Source: Neptunicoccus cionae (GTDB lineage: Bacteria; Pseudomonadota; Alphaproteobacteria; Rhodobacterales; Rhodobacteraceae). From it: a stretch of 64,000 bases of DNA. Of the stretch, positions 9,017 to 17,844 are shown piece after piece. The stretch spans positions 54,978 to 118,977 of the forward strand of contig NZ_PKOJ01000010.1 in NCBI RefSeq assembly GCF_002860325.1, read 5' to 3'. The notes beneath the pieces are model-generated. The model saw nothing but the letters and a program-made list of their open reading frames with translations. It ran no database searches and had not been told where the DNA came from. Made by a program: the position numbers and the translations under genes. Positions within the stretch are counted from its first letter, which is position 1; every line of letters begins with the position of its first letter.

Positions 9017-9885
9017 CCTGCAAACCTCCGGCTGAGTTCGGCAATGTGATCCGGTCCGACCTCGCAGCAGCCGCCGATAATCGTGGCACCAAGCGCGATC
9101 CAGTCCGCCGCGAAATCCGCGTATTCCTGCGGGCCAAGATCTGTTCGCGCCTGCAATCCGTCCACAGTTCCGCCCGGCTGCAGGGCCTTGATAGAGGTAA
9201 AGCCGTTGGCGTAAGCCCCGAACCGCAGGCCCCGTTGTGCCACCAAAGGCAGGGCCGCGCTGATCGCTTCAGGGATGGAGCAGTTCAACAGAACCGCCGC
9301 CGCCCCAAGATCAGCCACCGCGTCGAGCGCCTGTTCCAGCGGTTCACCCGAACGCAGGGTGTTGCTGGAATCATCGGACACCGACAGGCCGAGCCACACC
9401 GGTAGGCCGGTTTCCACAGCTGCGGTGCAGGCTGCCGATGCTTCGGCGATGGACGACATGGTTTCGCACTGGATCAGATCCACATGATCCTTCTGCACCG
9501 CCACAATCTCGCGGTAGCGGCGCAGGTTGTCTTCGAAATCCGGCGACAGGTCGGGACGATAGGACGCCCGCAACGGCGGCAGGCAGCCGCCAATCTTCAC
9601 CGAAGGATCAACCCCGTCCCGCGCTGCTTTGGCCAGCGCAATCGCCCGCTTCTGCAAGGGTTCGAACCAGTCCGGTTTGCCATCCCGCGCCAGCCGTTCC
9701 GGTGTTGCGGAATAGCTGTTAAGCGTGATCACCTGCGCACCGGCCCTGATGAAATCCTCGTGCAGTCCCTGCACGATTTCAGGTTCGTCCATCAGCACCT
9801 TTGCAGACCACATCGGATGGGCCGGATGGGCAGAGCGGCGCAGCAGTTCCTGCCCCATGCCGCCGTCCAGAATTGTAACCGTCAT
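9013..9885 (-). CDS. Homocysteine S-methyltransferase family protein
   Basis: A 290-residue zinc-dependent methyltransferase of the Pfam S-methyl_trans family, which includes betaine-homocysteine and S-methylmethionine-homocysteine methyltransferases. All three zinc cysteines are visible: C202 in LLNCS and C273-C274 in IIGGCCEVGP. The N-terminal ILDGGMGQELLRR (5-17) is also characteristic. The ATG at 9883-9885 has a good ribosome site (AGAAGGGAG) upstream; the frame continues further inside the preceding FAD/GcvT gene but is shadow there. Placed between two methylglycine-oxidising enzymes, it may take a methyl group from betaine or a sulfonium donor. The donor is inferred. Confidence 0.88.
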   Translation of the reverse strand: MTVTILDGGMGQELLRRSAHPAHPMWSAKVLMDEPEIVQGLHEDFIRAGAQVITLNSYSATPERLARDGKPDWFEPLQKRAIALAKAARDGVDPSVKIGGCLPPLRASYRPDLSPDFEDNLRRYREIVAVQKDHVDLIQCETMSSIAEASAACTAAVETGLPVWLGLSVSDDSSNTLRSGEPLEQALDAVADLGAAAVLLNCSIPEAISAALPLVAQRGLRFGAYANGFTSIKALQPGGTVDGLQARTDLGPQEYADFAADWIALGATIIGGCCEVGPDHIAELSRRFAG

Positions 9886-9901
9886 CGCAATCTCCCTTCT
9901 G

Positions 9902-12343
9902 TCAGGCGCGCAAACGTTCGTTTTGCGGATCCCAAAGCGGCGCGTCTTCCTGCACCACAGCTTTGAACCGCTCTCCGTAGATTTCCACTTCCAGTTCGGT
10001 GCCCGGCTCGGCCAGATCCGCCCGCACCATGCCCAGCGCAACCGAGGCATTCACGCGGTAGCCCCAATCCCCCGAAGTGGTTTCACCCACAACCTGCCCG
10101 TCATGCCAGAGCGTTGACATATAGGGGGCATCCGCCTCTCCCGCGTCCACGATCAGGGTGACAAAAGCCTTTTTGCGGCCCTGCTGTTTCTCGCTCTGGA
10201 TTGCAGCCCTGCCGGTGAAATCGAACGGCTTGTCGAGCTTCACAAAGCGTTCCAGCCCGCCTTCCAAAAGGGTGTAATCGGTGGACAGATCGCCTTTCCA
10301 AGCACGATAGCCTTTTTCGATCCGCAAGGAGTTCAGGGCATACATACCAAAGGGCTTGGCCCCTGCGTCAAGAACCGCCTGATAGATTGGCGGCATATCG
10401 GCATTTTCGGCGTGGATTTCCCAGCCCAATTCCCCCGCAAAAGACACACGGATCAGGAATGCCTTCTGCCCTGCAACGGTGGCCCATTGATGTGTCAGCC
10501 AACCCTGTTCCAGATCGGCGTCGGTAATTCCGGACAGTACCTCACGGGATTTCGGGCCGGTCACGATCAGCGTATCCCGCTCGGTGGTGGTTTCGCGAAC
10601 CGTCACGCCGTCCGGTACGGAGTTGCGGATCAATTCGCCGTCGTGCCACTGGGCCGTGGCAGCGGTGATCAGAACGAAACTGTTCTCTTCCAGCCGGATG
10701 CAGGACATTTCTGTCAGGATGCGTCCGCGTTTGTCTGAAACGTAAATCAGGTTCATCCGGCCCGCCTTGGGGATGCCGCCGGTGCAAAAGCCCCGCAGCC
10801 AGTCATCGGCCCCGTCGCCCTGCACCCAGAACCGCGAGAATCCGGGCAGGTCCAGCACACCGCAGTGATCGCGCACCGCTTCGCATTCCTCTTTTACCCG
10901 CTGGGTCCACGGGCCCTGACGGTTCCACGTGTGGGTGGCTTCTTCGGATGTGTCATCCCCGTCCTTTGCAAACCAGTTGGCCCGCTCCCATCCGTTATAA
11001 GCACCCATCACACCGCCGAGTTCGACAACCTTGTCGTGGTTCGGAGACAGTTTCTTGTCCCGACCGGCAGGCCATTCGTGGTGGGGGAAGTGCATGGCGT
11101 ATTCGTGGCCGTAGACCTCCATCCCTTTCTGGATGCAGTAATCCTCGTCGGTGTAATCGGTATAGCGGCGCGGATCGACAGCCCACATATCCCACTCGGT
11201 TTCGCCTTCGGTGATCCACTCCGCCAGTACCTTGCCAGCACCACCCGCTTGGGCGATGCCAAAGGTAAAGACACAGGCCTCAAACGCGTTTTTCACACCG
11301 GGCATCGGCCCGATCAACGGCAACCCGTCCGGTGCGTAAGGGATCGGCCCGTTGATGACTTTGTTGATCCCGCTCTGCCCCAGCAGCGGCACGCGGGCCA
11401 TGGCATCCTCCATGTACCACTCCAGACGCTCCAAATCGTCGGGATATAGCTGGAAGCTGAAATCCTCGGGCATCGGATCTTCGGGTGTCACCCAATGGGC
11501 CTTGCAGTTGCGTTCATACGGGCCAAGGTTCAAGCCGGTTTTTTCCTGCCGCAAATAATAGGATGTATCCACGTCCCGCAGCAGCGGCAGTTTGCCGTGT
11601 TCCTTGGTAAAGGCTTCGATCTCGGGAATTTCCTCGGTCAGCATGTACTGGTGGCTCATCACCATCATGGGCACGGTGCGCCCGCCGTAGGGTTTGAACC
11701 ACTCGCCCACGCGCTGCGCGTAATAGCCAGCGGCATTCACCACAAATTCGCAGCGGATTTCGCCCTTTTCGGTTTCAACGATCCATTCATCCCCTTCGCG
11801 GCGCACGCCGGTGGCGGGGGTGAACCGCAGGATTTGCGCCCCCATATCCCGCGCGCCTTTGGCCAGCGCCTGTGTCAGTTGGGACGGGTCCATATCCCCG
11901 TCATAGGGGTCGTAAAGCGTCCCTTCGAGATCGTGGATTTCAAGGAAGGGATAGCGCTCTTGCGCCTCTTTCGGGGTTTCGATGGTGATGTCCATCCCCT
12001 GATACCGCCCCATGCCTGCCGCCCGCTCGAACTCCTGCATGCGCTCTTTGGAATGGGCCAGCCGGATAGAACCGGTGACATTATAGTTCATCGGGTAATC
12101 CACCTCTTCGCCCAAACGGCGGTACAGTTCGGTGGAATAGCGCTGCATGTTCATGATCGACCAGCTGGTGGAAAACGTCGGAATATTTCCCGCCGCATGC
12201 CATGTAGACCCGGCGGTCAGTTCGTTCTTTTCCAGAAGGACACAATCGGTCCAGCCTGCCTTGGCCAGATGGTAAAGCGCGGAGGCCCCGACCGCCCCGC
12301 CGCCGATGATGACTACCCGTGCAGTCGTTGGAAAATCAGCCAT
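9902..12343 (-). CDS. FAD-dependent oxidoreductase/GcvT fusion, first copy (dimethylglycine dehydrogenase-like)
   Basis: An 813-residue protein with the same architecture as the product of 6114-8561: FAD motif IGGGAVG (about 13-19), STWHAAG with the predicted FAD-linking H49, and a C-terminal GcvT-like domain from about residue 430 to the end. The two proteins are clearly homologous but differ throughout, including the segment after the FAD histidine (NIPTF here, LIAQL in the other), so they probably act on different substrates rather than being a recent duplication. The gene begins 10 bases after the lysE-like stop. Confidence 0.88.
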   Translation of the reverse strand: MADFPTTARVVIIGGGAVGASALYHLAKAGWTDCVLLEKNELTAGSTWHAAGNIPTFSTSWSIMNMQRYSTELYRRLGEEVDYPMNYNVTGSIRLAHSKERMQEFERAAGMGRYQGMDITIETPKEAQERYPFLEIHDLEGTLYDPYDGDMDPSQLTQALAKGARDMGAQILRFTPATGVRREGDEWIVETEKGEIRCEFVVNAAGYYAQRVGEWFKPYGGRTVPMMVMSHQYMLTEEIPEIEAFTKEHGKLPLLRDVDTSYYLRQEKTGLNLGPYERNCKAHWVTPEDPMPEDFSFQLYPDDLERLEWYMEDAMARVPLLGQSGINKVINGPIPYAPDGLPLIGPMPGVKNAFEACVFTFGIAQAGGAGKVLAEWITEGETEWDMWAVDPRRYTDYTDEDYCIQKGMEVYGHEYAMHFPHHEWPAGRDKKLSPNHDKVVELGGVMGAYNGWERANWFAKDGDDTSEEATHTWNRQGPWTQRVKEECEAVRDHCGVLDLPGFSRFWVQGDGADDWLRGFCTGGIPKAGRMNLIYVSDKRGRILTEMSCIRLEENSFVLITAATAQWHDGELIRNSVPDGVTVRETTTERDTLIVTGPKSREVLSGITDADLEQGWLTHQWATVAGQKAFLIRVSFAGELGWEIHAENADMPPIYQAVLDAGAKPFGMYALNSLRIEKGYRAWKGDLSTDYTLLEGGLERFVKLDKPFDFTGRAAIQSEKQQGRKKAFVTLIVDAGEADAPYMSTLWHDGQVVGETTSGDWGYRVNASVALGMVRADLAEPGTELEVEIYGERFKAVVQEDAPLWDPQNERLRA

Positions 12344-12353
12344 GTTGAACTCC

Positions 12354-12980
12354 TTAGTCGATCACCAGTCTGGCAGCGAGACCGCCAAACAGGATTGCTG
12401 TTATCTTGTTGAGGATTGCGACCCGCTTGCGCAGGACCGCCGAAAATGCACCTGACGCTGCGCCGAGGCAGAGACAGAAAATTAAGCCGAAAAACTGGAA
12501 CACCGCCCCGAGCACGAGGATCTGCATCCAGATCGGGCCGATTGCCGGATCGGTGAATTGCGGGATGAAGGCAAAGATGAAAAGGGCGGTTTTCGGGTTC
12601 AACACGTTGGTCACAAAGCCGCGCCGGATTGCGACTGTGACGCTCTGCGCGGCGCGACCCCGCCCCACGTCCCCGTCGGCCCGCCATGCCTGTACCGCCA
12701 GCACCAGCAGATAGGCCGCCCCCGCATATCGGATCGCGCTATAGGCGGCAGGATGGGCCAGCAGCAGGGCAGACAAGCCCGCCGCTGCCATCAGAATATG
12801 CACTGCGATCCCGATGTTCACCCCGACCGCCGCCGCCATACCGATGCGCGGCCCACCCGAGATGCCGGAAGCCGAGACAAAGACGAAATCCGCGCCGGGG
12901 GTGAGGTTTAACAACAGACCGGCCCCGATAAAGGCCAGCATCACCGCAGGGTCAAATCCGGTAAGCACCTCCCACATCAT
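12354..12980 (-). CDS. LysE family amino acid exporter
   Basis: A 208-residue inner-membrane protein with about six hydrophobic segments and the LysE/RhtB signature near the N-terminus (LNLTPGADFVFV, about residues 25-36). Family members export amino acids or amino-acid-like solutes. Its ATG overlaps the GFA gene stop by four bases and it ends 10 bases before the first FAD/GcvT gene, so it belongs to the same operon. Export of surplus glycine or another demethylation product is an inference from context. Confidence 0.85.
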   Translation of the reverse strand: MMWEVLTGFDPAVMLAFIGAGLLLNLTPGADFVFVSASGISGGPRIGMAAAVGVNIGIAVHILMAAAGLSALLLAHPAAYSAIRYAGAAYLLVLAVQAWRADGDVGRGRAAQSVTVAIRRGFVTNVLNPKTALFIFAFIPQFTDPAIGPIWMQILVLGAVFQFFGLIFCLCLGAASGAFSAVLRKRVAILNKITAILFGGLAARLVID

Positions 12981-13360
12981 CCCTGCTCCTTTTGAGGCAG
13001 ACCGTCGGCAATCTCGTAATAATCGCCTTTATCGGCCACAAATATGTGTTTCTCCGTATGCAGGCCGGTGTCCCCGTCAAGGGTGCCGGTTCCGATGGAA
13101 GTGGCCCCTTCGCCGTCCATTTCCCAGAACAGCGATGATCCGCAGACCGAACAAAACCCGCGCCGCGCTGTGGGCGAGGATTGATACCATTGCAGACCGT
13201 CACTTCTGGTCAGGGTCAACCGGTCGCTTGGCACTTGTGTCGCGCTCCAGTAGTGGCCGCTGGTTTTGCGGCACTGGGTGCAGTGGCAGGCAACCGAGGG
13301 GCGCAAATCCCCGCTGACTTCAAAGGTGACAGCACCACAAAGGCAGGATCCGGTTTTCAT
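12977..13360 (-). CDS. GFA family (glutathione-dependent formaldehyde-activating-like) protein
   Basis: A 127-residue zinc protein of the Gfa/CENP-V fold. The cysteine pattern is intact: C6 and C8 in SCLCGA, C25, C27 and C30 in CHCTQC, and C70 and C73 in FCSVCG. The family founder was reported to speed formation of S-hydroxymethylglutathione, though that activity has been disputed and many homologues are uncharacterised. The ATG at 13358-13360 is chosen because the protein then starts like its family (MKTGSCLCGAV). Its presence beside formaldehyde-producing demethylases makes a formaldehyde or thiol-adduct role plausible. Confidence 0.85.
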   Translation of the reverse strand: MKTGSCLCGAVTFEVSGDLRPSVACHCTQCRKTSGHYWSATQVPSDRLTLTRSDGLQWYQSSPTARRGFCSVCGSSLFWEMDGEGATSIGTGTLDGDTGLHTEKHIFVADKGDYYEIADGLPQKEQG

Positions 13361-13382
13361 CTGTTTCTCCCCTGAACGCGCA

Positions 13383-13955
13383 TTAATACACCGGCGGCGC
13401 AATGGCCCAGACCGCCACCGCATCCTGATCCCAAGGGTTGGCCCAGCGGTAGGGTTCTCCACGGATGCGGAAACTGTCGCCCGGTTGCAGATCGAACTGA
13501 TGCGCCCCCACCCAAAGCCGCAACCGACCCGAAATCAGATAGCCAACCTCTTGCGTGGGACGGCTTTCGAAATGGTCCATTTGCGCGCCAGCCTCGAATG
13601 TGGAATGGAACATTTCGAAATCATCGGTCAGATCGGGGGACAGCAACTCCTCTACCAGCCCGTCGTTCGTGGTGCCGATCCGGCGGCGGGCGCCCTTGCG
13701 CACAACGTAACCTTCTTCGCCCGCAATGGCCGGCGCCTGCCCGAAAAACAGCGAAACTGACACATCCAGCGCCTGCGCAAGGATTTTAAGTTCTTCGATG
13801 GAAGGATGGGAAATATCCCGTTCCACCTGACTAAGCCAGCCTACGGATTTCCCCGAAGCCTCTGCCAGCGCGGTCAGGGTGACATTGCGCAGTTTGCGCA
13901 AGGCCCGCAAATCAGCCCCGAGTGATGCAGAAAGCTGTGCTGACGTATCCGGCAT
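13383..13955 (-). CDS. XRE family regulator with C-terminal cupin domain
   Basis: A 190-residue transcription factor. The N-terminal helix-turn-helix runs over about residues 13-70 (LRALRKLRNVTLTALAEASG, then SQVERDISHPSIEELKILA), and the C-terminal half is a small cupin barrel (about 115-187, with PTQEVGYLISGRL and LQPGDSFRI) that usually senses a small ligand. This layout is shared with PuuR-like regulators of amine and amino acid catabolism. It is the first gene of the 13955-6114 operon, 22 bases before the GFA gene. Nested inverted repeats covering a perfect TATAAT lie just upstream, which suggests autorepression. Confidence 0.87.
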   Translation of the reverse strand: MPDTSAQLSASLGADLRALRKLRNVTLTALAEASGKSVGWLSQVERDISHPSIEELKILAQALDVSVSLFFGQAPAIAGEEGYVVRKGARRRIGTTNDGLVEELLSPDLTDDFEMFHSTFEAGAQMDHFESRPTQEVGYLISGRLRLWVGAHQFDLQPGDSFRIRGEPYRWANPWDQDAVAVWAIAPPVY

Positions 13956-13967
13956 GATTCCCCGCGT

Positions 13968-14004
13968 GTGAAATTATACATGAAAATTTCACCATAATTT
14001 TCAT
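13968..14004 (-). promoter_or_regulatory. Nested inverted repeats over the -10 box of the XRE-cupin operon
   Basis: Two interleaved palindromes. GTGAAATT (13968-13975) pairs with AATTTCAC (13985-13992) across 9 bases. ATGAAAATT (13980-13988) pairs with AATTTTCAT (13996-14004) across 7 bases. Four related half-sites thus repeat at about one helical turn (12 bases between the two forward ones, 11 between the two reverse ones). A perfect minus-strand TATAAT lies at 13973-13978. The site begins 13 bases before the regulator's start codon, so binding here would block the operon promoter. Confidence 0.6.
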
Positions 14005-14115
14005 ACTCGCAAGTCCAATTGCGACAAATTTTGAATTTTCAGACGTTTTTGACCATTTGGGTGCTATTCCCGAATCCAAAGCCGCGCCATAGTGTCGGGA
14101 ATACTGGGGAGAACC

Positions 14116-14811
14116 ATGCAGCGAAACGAGCTGACATTTCCAAGCACGTCTTTCTTGGGCCGCTTAAGCGATGAGTCGTGGAACGAACTGTCGTCCCTGT
14201 GGACGGTCAAAATGTACCGTGCCCGCCACTTTCTGATATCCGCCGACGACAAGGACAGTATGGATGTCTATTTCGTCATCGACGGCTCTATCCGCGCCAC
14301 CGTTTACACGGATGCCGGACGGGAGGTATCGCTGCTGACCTTTTCGAATGGCGACTGCATCGGAGAGTTCTCGGCCCTCGACGAAGCCCCCCGCTCCAGC
14401 GATGCCATTGCAGAGCGGGACAGTATCGTCGCCCGCATCTCTCCTGAACAATTCAGAAGCCTTGTGAAAAAAAATCCGGATCTCAGCTATACTTTGCTGA
14501 TGTTGCTGGTGGGGCATTTGCGCCGCCTGTCAAAACGGGTGATCGATTTCAACGCGAAATCCGCGGATGAAAGATTACGGGATGCAATCCTTGATCTGGT
14601 TGAAAAACGGGCCGGCAACGGGGATTCCGTTCTGATCGACCGTCCCCCGACCCAATCGGAACTGGCCGCCGTGGTGTTTTCCTCCCGTGAAAGCGTCGCC
14701 CGCGAAATGGGCCGGATGCGCAACGCCGGTGTTCTGTTGCGCGTCAAACGCAGCCTGCACGTACCAAGCGTGGCAAAGCTGCGCGACTATGTAGAATCCA
14801 CCTCTCCCTGA
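14116..14811 (+). CDS. Crp/Fnr family transcriptional regulator
   Basis: A 231-residue regulator with an N-terminal cyclic-nucleotide-binding-type beta-roll (about residues 30-125, with FSNGDCIGEFSALDEAPRSS) and a C-terminal winged helix (PTQSELAAVVFSSRESVAREM, about 176-196). No cysteine cluster like that of FNR is seen at the N-terminus, so it is not an obvious oxygen sensor. The ATG at 14116 is preferred over one 24 bases upstream because GGGGAGA sits just before it. It is divergent from the XRE-cupin operon across a 160-base gap. The ligand is unknown. Confidence 0.88.
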   Translation: MQRNELTFPSTSFLGRLSDESWNELSSLWTVKMYRARHFLISADDKDSMDVYFVIDGSIRATVYTDAGREVSLLTFSNGDCIGEFSALDEAPRSSDAIAERDSIVARISPEQFRSLVKKNPDLSYTLLMLLVGHLRRLSKRVIDFNAKSADERLRDAILDLVEKRAGNGDSVLIDRPPTQSELAAVVFSSRESVAREMGRMRNAGVLLRVKRSLHVPSVAKLRDYVESTSP

Positions 14812-14871
14812 ACCTTCGCCTGACGGCTTTCCAAAGGAATCATCTCGACTCCCGTGCTGGAATTTTGATAG

Positions 14872-14886
14872 GAACAAAACCGGAAC
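14872..14886 (+). promoter_or_regulatory. LexA (SOS) box before imuB
   Basis: GAAC (14872-14875), seven bases, GAAC (14883-14886): an exact match to the GAAC-N7-GAAC direct repeat known as the LexA box of alphaproteobacteria. It ends 17 bases before the imuB start codon, close enough to overlap the promoter. ImuB mutasome genes are known SOS targets in this class, which supports the call. Confidence 0.8.
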
Positions 14887-14903
14887 ATAACTCTGTTAGT
14901 CTC

Positions 14904-16601
14904 ATGCCGATCCGTCGAATCCTGTCTGTCTGGTTTCCCCATCTTGCCGCCGAAAGGGTGCTGCGCAACCACCGTGGGGCGTTGCTGCACCCGTTCGCAA
15001 TTGTGGCCCAACAGGGCAATGCGCTGTCGCTTTCCAGCCTTTCGCCCGAAGCGGCTGCCGAAGGACTGCAGGTGGGGCAATCCCTTTCGGATGCACGGGC
15101 CTTTTGCCCCGAGCTGCTGACCGCGCCGGAAAACCCGCTGCAAGAGGCTGCCTTTCTGGCAGGATTGCGCCGCTGGGCAGGGAAATACACCCCTTGGGTG
15201 GCCAGCGAGGCACCGGCTTCCCTGTTGCTGGACATCACCGGTTGCGCCCATCTGTTCGGCGGGGAAAACGGTATGGCGGAAAGCATCACGCAGGATCTGG
15301 CCCGCCTGCGTCTGACAGGGCGGTTCGGAATTGCCGATACACCGGGTGCAGCCTGGGCATTGGCCCGTTATGCCGGACAGTCTGCGACTGCCCACCGTTC
15401 CGGCGATGCCATTGATCAGGAAGCCCGCGCCACCCGCTCGCGCGCCTTCAAGCGGCGCAACTGGGAAAAGGGCGGCCCTGCACCAAGCCGGATTGCCGCT
15501 GATCCCGACGCCCCGAGCATTGCACCACCCGGTGAAACCCGCAGCGCCATTTCCCGCCTGCCGGTGGCCGCCCTGCGGTTGTCAAAGGAGGATTGCGTCA
15601 ATCTCAACCGGTTGGGGGTGCGGATCATCGCGGATCTGATCGGCCTGCCCCGCGCCGCCCTTGTGCGTCGCTTTGGCCGCGATGTGGTGATGCGGCTGGA
15701 TCAGGCGCTCGGGGTGGATCCCGAACCGGTCTCTCCGGCGAAACGGACCCATCACTTTGCCACCCGCCTGTCCCTGCCCGACCCGATCGGCCTGCAGGAT
15801 GACATCACTGCGGGCGTTGACCGACTGCTGCCCCCGCTCTGTGAAAAGCTGCGCAAGGCAGGACGCGGGGCACGACAGGTGCGGCTGTGGTGTTTTCGAA
15901 CGGATCACACGGTCCAGATCATCGAAATCGGGCTGGCCCGCCCGAACCACGATCCCGACCGCATCCGCCCGCTGCTGTTGCTGCGCCTGCCCGATATCGA
16001 GGCCGGTTTCGGGATCGATACCCTGCGGCTTGAGGCGTTTCTGACCGAACCCCTGTCCGACATTCAGCACAAAGGCCATGCAGATGCGGTGGCCGCCGCC
16101 CGTGAACGCCGCGATAATACCGACACGACGAGCGACCTTTTGGGGCGGCTTGGCGCGCGGATCGGGCTGGACAGTCTGACCCGCCTGCATCCCGCAGACA
16201 GCCACATCCCCGAAAAGACTGCAACACGCATGGCCGCAGCCTATTGTGCACCTGCCCGAAACTGGCCCGAAACCTACCTGAACCGGCCTGTGACGCTCTT
16301 CCCGCCGGAACTTGTCACCCCTATCGACGAACAAACCACCCCGACCACGACGGCTCCGCCCGCCACCGGCCCGATGCCACCGCCCCCCTGCTTTCGCTGG
16401 CGACGGCGGGAATTTCACACCCGCAGCGCCAGCGGCCCCGAAAGGATTTCCCCCGAATGGTGGCTGGACGATCCCAACTGGCGCAGCGGCACACGGGATT
16501 ACTGGCAGGTGGAAACCCGCACGGGGGAAAGGCTCTGGCTGTTCGAAACCAAGACACGCATGCGATCAGGGGGATGGTTTTGTCAGGGGGATTTCGGCTA
16601 G
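14904..16601 (+). CDS. imuB: ImuB-type Y-family DNA polymerase-like protein
   Basis: Non-catalytic Y-family relative that works as a hub with ImuA and DnaE2 in mutagenic translesion synthesis. The 565-residue product begins MPIRRILSVWFPHLAAERV, where true Y polymerases have their catalytic aspartate; the acidic residues are missing, as usual for ImuB. Family marks at the C-terminus are RISPEWW and DYWQVE. An arginine/proline-rich insert at about residues 165-230 looks disordered. The frame allows a start 39 bases upstream, but the chosen ATG fits the family. No imuA precedes it and no dnaE2 follows; the next gene is convergent. Confidence 0.85.
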   Translation: MPIRRILSVWFPHLAAERVLRNHRGALLHPFAIVAQQGNALSLSSLSPEAAAEGLQVGQSLSDARAFCPELLTAPENPLQEAAFLAGLRRWAGKYTPWVASEAPASLLLDITGCAHLFGGENGMAESITQDLARLRLTGRFGIADTPGAAWALARYAGQSATAHRSGDAIDQEARATRSRAFKRRNWEKGGPAPSRIAADPDAPSIAPPGETRSAISRLPVAALRLSKEDCVNLNRLGVRIIADLIGLPRAALVRRFGRDVVMRLDQALGVDPEPVSPAKRTHHFATRLSLPDPIGLQDDITAGVDRLLPPLCEKLRKAGRGARQVRLWCFRTDHTVQIIEIGLARPNHDPDRIRPLLLLRLPDIEAGFGIDTLRLEAFLTEPLSDIQHKGHADAVAAARERRDNTDTTSDLLGRLGARIGLDSLTRLHPADSHIPEKTATRMAAAYCAPARNWPETYLNRPVTLFPPELVTPIDEQTTPTTTAPPATGPMPPPPCFRWRRREFHTRSASGPERISPEWWLDDPNWRSGTRDYWQVETRTGERLWLFETKTRMRSGGWFCQGDFG

Positions 16602-16611
16602 GCCGCCCCCG

Positions 16612-17844
16612 TCAGAGCCGCAGCCGCAGCAATCCGTAAGCCGCAAGCAGAATGGCAATGCAGCTTGCCAGCGCATAGGGCGCGCGCAGAGCAAGCTCCC
16701 TCCCGATTTCCGGCTCAACGACCGAGACCACCCAGCCGGCCAGCAACGCCCCGACCGGCATCATGCCCCAGCCGAAGAAGCGGTAAATGCTGTTCACCCG
16801 CCCCAACAACCCGTCCGGAATCAAGCGCTGGCGATAGGAGACCGTCACCACATTCCACAACAGGGCAGCGAACATTTCGATAAACAGCGCAAAGGCGACC
16901 ACCCACGGATTGGACGTCGCAAAAATAAGAATGAACATCACCGGAAACAGGAAAAGAACAACTTGCAAGCTGCGCTCTGCCCCGAAACGCGCAGCGATGC
17001 CGGGACACACAATACCACCGACCACACCGCCAGCGGCTCCCGCCGTCAGCAGGAAGCCGTGGCCGACGCCGTTCAGCCCGAGAATTTCCTGAGAGAAGAG
17101 AACCAGCACGGTCAGCGCCATCACAGCCAGCATGTTGGAAACGCCCAGCATCAGGGCAAGACGCATCAGCTTGGGGTGCTGCACCAACCATCTGAAGCCC
17201 TCCAGAACCTCTGTAAACATGCTGCGTTTGGCAGGCATGGCACGGGGCGGCACCACAATCAGCCAGACCACCCAGGCCGCAACCGCAAAGGTCACTGCAT
17301 CGAGCGCGAAAGGCGCAGGCACCGCATAGGCGATCAGCAGGCCGGCCAGCGGCGGACCAATGAAACTGCCCATGATCTGCTCAACGCTCCAGATCTGCCC
17401 GTTCGCCCGCTCCAGATCGCCCGGCGCGACCACCGATGGCAGGGCAGTTTGTGCTGCGTTATCCCGAACCACTTCGGCAGAGCCGAGCAGAAAGGCCAGA
17501 CCGCAGAGCGCCAGAATATACAGGTTCACCTTATCATCCGGCGGCAGGTCCGGCAGAAAGGTGATCAGGGCAATCACCCCCGAGGTGAGCAAAAGCCGCA
17601 ACAGATCGGCCATCACCATAAGGCGCTGACGGTCCCCCCGATCGGTAATGACACCGGCAGGCAGGGTAAACAGAAGCCAAGGCAGGCGGGTCGCAAAAGC
17701 GACATAACCGATAAGAACCGGATCCCGCGTGATCAAGGTAGCCAGCCAGGGGAAGGCCAGCGCGGAAACCCCGTCCCCCAGATTTGAAATTGCAGAAGCT
17801 GAAAATAGCAGCCTATAATTCCGGTTAGAATACAACAAAGACAT
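16612..17844 (-). CDS. MFS transporter
   Basis: A 410-residue major facilitator protein with about 12 hydrophobic segments. The opening MSLLYSNRNYRLLFSASAIS followed by GDGVSALAFPWLA resembles MFS_3 (enterobactin-exporter/macrolide-efflux type) permeases. The loop after the second segment has FATRLPWLLFTLPAGVITDR, the family's cytoplasmic turn. It is a single gene, convergent with imuB across 10 bases. The substrate is unknown; an efflux role is suggested by the subfamily only. Confidence 0.85.
   Translation of the reverse strand: MSLLYSNRNYRLLFSASAISNLGDGVSALAFPWLATLITRDPVLIGYVAFATRLPWLLFTLPAGVITDRGDRQRLMVMADLLRLLLTSGVIALITFLPDLPPDDKVNLYILALCGLAFLLGSAEVVRDNAAQTALPSVVAPGDLERANGQIWSVEQIMGSFIGPPLAGLLIAYAVPAPFALDAVTFAVAAWVVWLIVVPPRAMPAKRSMFTEVLEGFRWLVQHPKLMRLALMLGVSNMLAVMALTVLVLFSQEILGLNGVGHGFLLTAGAAGGVVGGIVCPGIAARFGAERSLQVVLFLFPVMFILIFATSNPWVVAFALFIEMFAALLWNVVTVSYRQRLIPDGLLGRVNSIYRFFGWGMMPVGALLAGWVVSVVEPEIGRELALRAPYALASCIAILLAAYGLLRLRL

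Noticed and set aside
16312..17787. 491-codon open frame on the plus strand overlapping imuB and running antisense to the MFS gene
   Set aside because: Low-complexity His/Gln/Arg-rich product typical of a shadow frame; the MFS gene fits the region fully.
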